Source: Pseudomonas sp. RIT409 (GTDB lineage: Bacteria; Pseudomonadota; Gammaproteobacteria; Pseudomonadales; Pseudomonadaceae). Taken from it: a stretch of 36,639 nucleotides of DNA. The notes beneath the pieces are model-generated. The model had not been told where the DNA came from. It saw only the letters and a list, made by a program, of their open reading frames with translations, and searched no databases. The first letter of the stretch is position 1; each line of letters begins with the position of its first letter. Both the position numbers and the translations under genes were made by a program. Of the stretch, positions 33,974 through 36,639 are shown in pieces. The stretch lies in the NCBI RefSeq assembly GCF_003052515.2, contig NZ_QARE02000034.1:1-36639 (forward strand). The letters run 5' to 3'.

Positions 33974-34439
33974 GGCGGGCGCTTTGCCGTCGGCGTTGTG
34001 AAGACCGCTACTGCCGGCAAGCCTGCCGACTACAGGTAAGGCGCCAGCCGTTCGATACGCTTGGCTCGTCCGAGTGCCACAACCCCTCCGATGCCTATCG
34101 TGCGTTGACGAATTGTCAAAGCAGCGAGCGTTATTGGTCGGCCATTGCTGTAGGAAAACGGCTAATCAGTTTTCACCCGCTTCCGACTTCCTCGGTCGGA
34201 CATCCCGGCATACGCCGTTGCTCCCGCACACCATCATGAGCGTCCGAACGGTAAAAACGGCGCTTGGGTCATCAACACAAAGACCATCAGCTTCCGTTGC
34301 ACCGTTTGGGAGAAAGCCCCGCTTGCTGAGGATTTCTTACCGATCACCCGCCGTCAGCGTTCATCGAATAGGTTCTTCGTTCGCTAACGGTATGCCGGGT
34401 GCGGCAACCCCTTCGATTGGCTGCAAAGGACTGGAACAG
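33974..34439. other. Non-coding region before the PAAR effector gene
   Basis: A 466-bp stretch. After the REP-like element the frame of the effector stays open back to 34074, but the encoded residues show no family likeness and no ribosome site fits an earlier ATG. TTGACGAATTGTCAA at 34105-34119 contains both a -35-like TTGACG and a TTGAC/GTCAA inverted repeat; a partner -10 is not convincing. A small hairpin TCCGAC/GTCGGA lies near 34190. Confidence 0.45.
34007..34036. repeat. Possible single REP-like element after pbpC
   Basis: CGGCA/TGCCG (34014-34018 with 34023-34027) forms a short stem around AGCC within GCTACTGCCGGCAAGCCTGC and the following GACTACAG. The layout resembles solitary Pseudomonas REP sequences, but it is short and unmatched elsewhere in the window. 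Confidence 0.35.
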
Positions 34440-36287
34440 GTGAGTAAAGGGCATTTCATTCGTCCGGGTGATCGAACCACCTGTGGCGGCGTCGTTCTCG
34501 AAGGCGACGGAAGATTCGACATCCGCGGCAAACCACTGGCGCGAGAGGGGGACCGGGCTACCTGTGGGGCGACCGGTAGTACCTTCAACATCATCGGCGG
34601 CATCCCGCACATGCGAGACCTTGGCAGGCGGGTGGCCGGAACGCTGCACAGCATGGTGCCGTGCCCCTGCAGCGCCCGTCTGTTGCCGTCGTTATTGAAC
34701 GCCACTTACGACTTCAATGGCGATGACTCTCCCTCGGTCCCAGGCGCTGCCCACCTCTCGACATATGCCCCGCCCGCAGGGCCGAACTCGACGCAGCCGC
34801 CACACCGCCAGTCCGCTTTGGCTGACGACCTCGAGGAAGAAGAGGAAGAGGTCGAGCTGGAGCAGGTGATCACCTTGAGGCTCGGCATATTCTTCGACGG
34901 CACCGGCAACAACCAGGCCAACAGCGAGGCCGTTGCAGGCTGCATGGCGCGGGATGTCGGGTTGGAGCATGAGTCCGAGGACATTCAGCGGTTCTGTTTC
35001 GAACAGGGTTACGGCCTTGATGGAAGTGCGCCGGACAGCAGCTATGGAAATGACACGTCGAATGTGGCGCGGTTGTATGACTTGTATAGGGATCAAGCCA
35101 ACGAACAAATTGACCCTGCGGATGATGAGGCTTCCGTGGCGGTCTATCTTGACGGGATCGGAACCGTCAGCGGCGGACCTGACGACCTGTGGGGGCAAGG
35201 TACTGGGACGGGGAAAAACGGTGTGGTGGCGCGGGTTGAACAAAGCCCGATGCTGGTCATCGAGCGACTTTTGAGATTTAAAAGGATCAATCCCGACATC
35301 AAGGTCCGATGCATAGAAATCGATGTATTCGGTTTCAGCCGTGGAGCTGCCGCTGCCCGTCATTTCGCCAACGACATACGAAAAGGCGCAAACAGCCTGA
35401 TTGCCAAAGCCTGGCCCGCCGACGCCTCCCTACTCGTCGAGGGGTTTGGCTGGCGCGTTCAGCATGATGTCCATCTGAACTTCATTGGCCTTTTCGACAC
35501 CGTGCCCGGCATCGTCACGCCCTTGCAGTTGGACTTCAGCCCCGGCAATGCGCGCAACGCTGGCCTCGACCTCGGATTGCCCACAGGTTGCGCACGCCAC
35601 ATCGTGCAGTTGGTGGCCCGGGACGAACATCGCCTGAACTTTGCTCTGATCCGCACCGAGAACGACATCGTGCTGCCCGGTGCGCACTCGGATATCGGCG
35701 GTGGCTACCGGCCCCGCATGCGCGAACGATTGCTGGTGGCAAAACCCACTAGCAGCGTCGAACGCAAGGCCACGCCCAACGAGCGCGCGCTGGCCGTCTC
35801 CCGGTCTCAGCAAAGTGTCGGCCCCCTGGTCAGGCGGTTGATCGAACAAGGCGTCGAGCTGGAGATGCACATCTGGTCAGAGGATGAGGCGCGTACTCGG
35901 GATAATCAGATGCCCGCCTACAAGCGGGTGTACGTCATGAGCACACTTGAGCGCGAGGTGGAGGGGGATTTGTCGAAGGTTTACCTGAGAGTAATGCGGG
36001 AACTGGGATTGCGACATAACGCGCCTTTTAAAGAAATCCCGCAAACCTCCGCATCAGCGTTGCCTGCCGAATTGGAGATGATCGCCGCGAAGCTGCAGGC
36101 TTACGCACTCGGGCAGGCCTCCGCGCCAAATTTGACAGCTTCTGAGGAGGCGCTGCTACTCCGCCGTTACATACACCTCTCCGCGAGTTGGAATGCGGTG
36201 AAGGATCGACACAGAACGGACATAAGTGCGCTGTTCATTAACCGGCCTGCTGATGATCATCGGCGGATTATCCATGGCAATCAATAA
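34440..36287 (+). CDS. PAAR-DUF2235 fusion, Tle1-like type VI lipase effector
   Basis: Likely a phospholipase fired by the type VI system into rival cells. The start is GTG at 34440 (MSKGHFIRPGDRTTCGG), as in other PAAR proteins of this type; AAGGA lies 9-10 bases upstream. The protein is 615 residues. The PAAR spike-tip domain covers about 1-95 (EGDRATCGATG, SMVPCPCSARL). A Pro-rich then Glu-rich linker follows (about 100-145). The DUF2235 alpha/beta-hydrolase begins LGIFFDGTGNN near 148, with nucleophile S300 in GFSRG, D353 in FIGLFDTVPG and H416 in PGAHSDIGGGY, a complete Ser-Asp-His set as in Tle1 lipases. The downstream lipoprotein gene overlaps its end by 14 bp. Toxicity and secretion are inferred from the fusion and the neighbour. 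Confidence 0.9.
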   Translation: MSKGHFIRPGDRTTCGGVVLEGDGRFDIRGKPLAREGDRATCGATGSTFNIIGGIPHMRDLGRRVAGTLHSMVPCPCSARLLPSLLNATYDFNGDDSPSVPGAAHLSTYAPPAGPNSTQPPHRQSALADDLEEEEEEVELEQVITLRLGIFFDGTGNNQANSEAVAGCMARDVGLEHESEDIQRFCFEQGYGLDGSAPDSSYGNDTSNVARLYDLYRDQANEQIDPADDEASVAVYLDGIGTVSGGPDDLWGQGTGTGKNGVVARVEQSPMLVIERLLRFKRINPDIKVRCIEIDVFGFSRGAAAARHFANDIRKGANSLIAKAWPADASLLVEGFGWRVQHDVHLNFIGLFDTVPGIVTPLQLDFSPGNARNAGLDLGLPTGCARHIVQLVARDEHRLNFALIRTENDIVLPGAHSDIGGGYRPRMRERLLVAKPTSSVERKATPNERALAVSRSQQSVGPLVRRLIEQGVELEMHIWSEDEARTRDNQMPAYKRVYVMSTLEREVEGDLSKVYLRVMRELGLRHNAPFKEIPQTSASALPAELEMIAAKLQAYALGQASAPNLTASEEALLLRRYIHLSASWNAVKDRHRTDISALFINRPADDHRRIIHGNQ

Positions 36288-36639
36288 GCTCAACGCGCTG
36301 TTGGGATGTGCACTCGCCGTCATTCTCTGCGGGTGCAGCCACGTCAATGACTACGGTACAGAACTGCCGTATGACGCCTGGCGTCTGGGTTTTCTGGCGC
36401 CCAACTACATGGAGGTCTGGATCGAAACCGCCGATGTGCTCGATGTCAAAGGCCGAGTATTCAGACGCGCCATGAGTGGCGTGGCGGCTATCCAGACTCC
36501 CCCCAATTTAAGGGCCGACCCGAGAGGGTGGCCTAAGGAGCCTGGGGACGGTAAGGGAAAACACCTCTGGAGCGCAGACGTGCCTCGTCTGATCTATGTG
36601 CGTTGGCAATCCCTCGCAGAGCCGCAAACCTACGAGGCT
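36274..36639 (+). CDS. DUF2931 lipoprotein, probable immunity protein, 3' end outside window
   Basis: The first 122 codons of a lipoprotein. The start at 36274 (MAINKLNALLGCALAVILCG) has GCGGA 7 bases upstream and overlaps the effector stop by 14 bp; an in-frame ATG at 36253 is the alternative. The signal ends at LCGC, with the lipid cysteine at residue 21. The mature part has LPYDAWRLGFLAPNYMEVWI and ends, in view, with IYVRWQSLAEPQTYEA, which I recognise as DUF2931. Members of this family often stand after Tle-type lipase genes, where a periplasmic lipoprotein could neutralise the lipase. Immunity function is inferred. The gene runs off the window edge, and whether further copies follow cannot be seen. 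Confidence 0.85.
   Translation, partial: MAINKLNALLGCALAVILCGCSHVNDYGTELPYDAWRLGFLAPNYMEVWIETADVLDVKGRVFRRAMSGVAAIQTPPNLRADPRGWPKEPGDGKGKHLWSADVPRLIYVRWQSLAEPQTYEA

Noticed and set aside
34074..34439. Longer N-terminus for the PAAR effector
   Set aside because: No ribosome site at the earlier ATGs, and PAAR proteins of this type begin at MSKGHFIR.

Overview
The window reads as a chromosomal segment of a Pseudomonas species, probably from the P. syringae/P. fluorescens side of the genus. The main reason is gene order: gcbA, dsbD, aroQ, accB, accC, prmA, a DUF3426 gene, dusB, fis, purH, purD and retS lie in the order I recall for the PA4843-PA4856 region of P. aeruginosa PAO1. The DUF2333-NUDIX-SUI1-speA block on the other side matches PA4842-PA4839. 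High GC, strong third-position GC (which opens long antisense frames) and Pseudomonas-type REP elements agree with this. The assignment rests on recall, not on a search.

Layout. (1) 1-1346: 3' part of a CbiG-CobJ fusion for cobalamin synthesis, + strand. (2) 1533-18415: a long run of minus-strand housekeeping and regulatory genes. Read in the direction of transcription they are gcbA (c-di-GMP synthesis), dsbD (periplasmic reduction), aroQ-accB-accC (dehydroquinase, acetyl-CoA carboxylase), a strong terminator, prmA and a DUF3426 gene, then dusB-fis with its own promoter and terminator, purH-purD (the last steps to IMP, and GAR synthesis), retS (sensor acting on the Gac/Rsm switch) and a marC-family membrane gene. 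(3) 18815-23113: plus-strand DUF2333, NUDIX, SUI1/YciH-like and speA genes. (4) 23345-36639: a more variable part. It holds an orphan short VgrG-like gene, a convergent MATE transporter, the yfhM (alpha-2-macroglobulin) and pbpC (penicillin-binding protein 1C) pair with a small divergent membrane-protein gene between them, and finally a PAAR-DUF2235 fusion that looks like a type VI secretion phospholipase effector, followed by an overlapping DUF2931 lipoprotein that is probably its immunity protein and runs off the window.

How the parts relate. Most of the window is conserved core genome. The parts that look accessory are the VgrG-like orphan and the PAAR-lipase/lipoprotein pair. They flank the yfhM-pbpC envelope-defence genes, although no type VI structural genes are in view. 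Non-coding features include a perfect 22-bp inverted REP pair, two copies of a shared 15-bp palindrome-associated repeat, a UUCG-loop terminator after accC, a terminator directly in front of purH, a tetraloop hairpin between purD and retS, and a promoter plus two-hairpin leader upstream of the SUI1-like gene. I saw no tRNA, rRNA, insertion sequence, prophage or CRISPR array. The best candidates for something new are the needle-less VgrG orphan and the effector/immunity pair. Both belong to families I recognise, so I do not claim a wholly new system.
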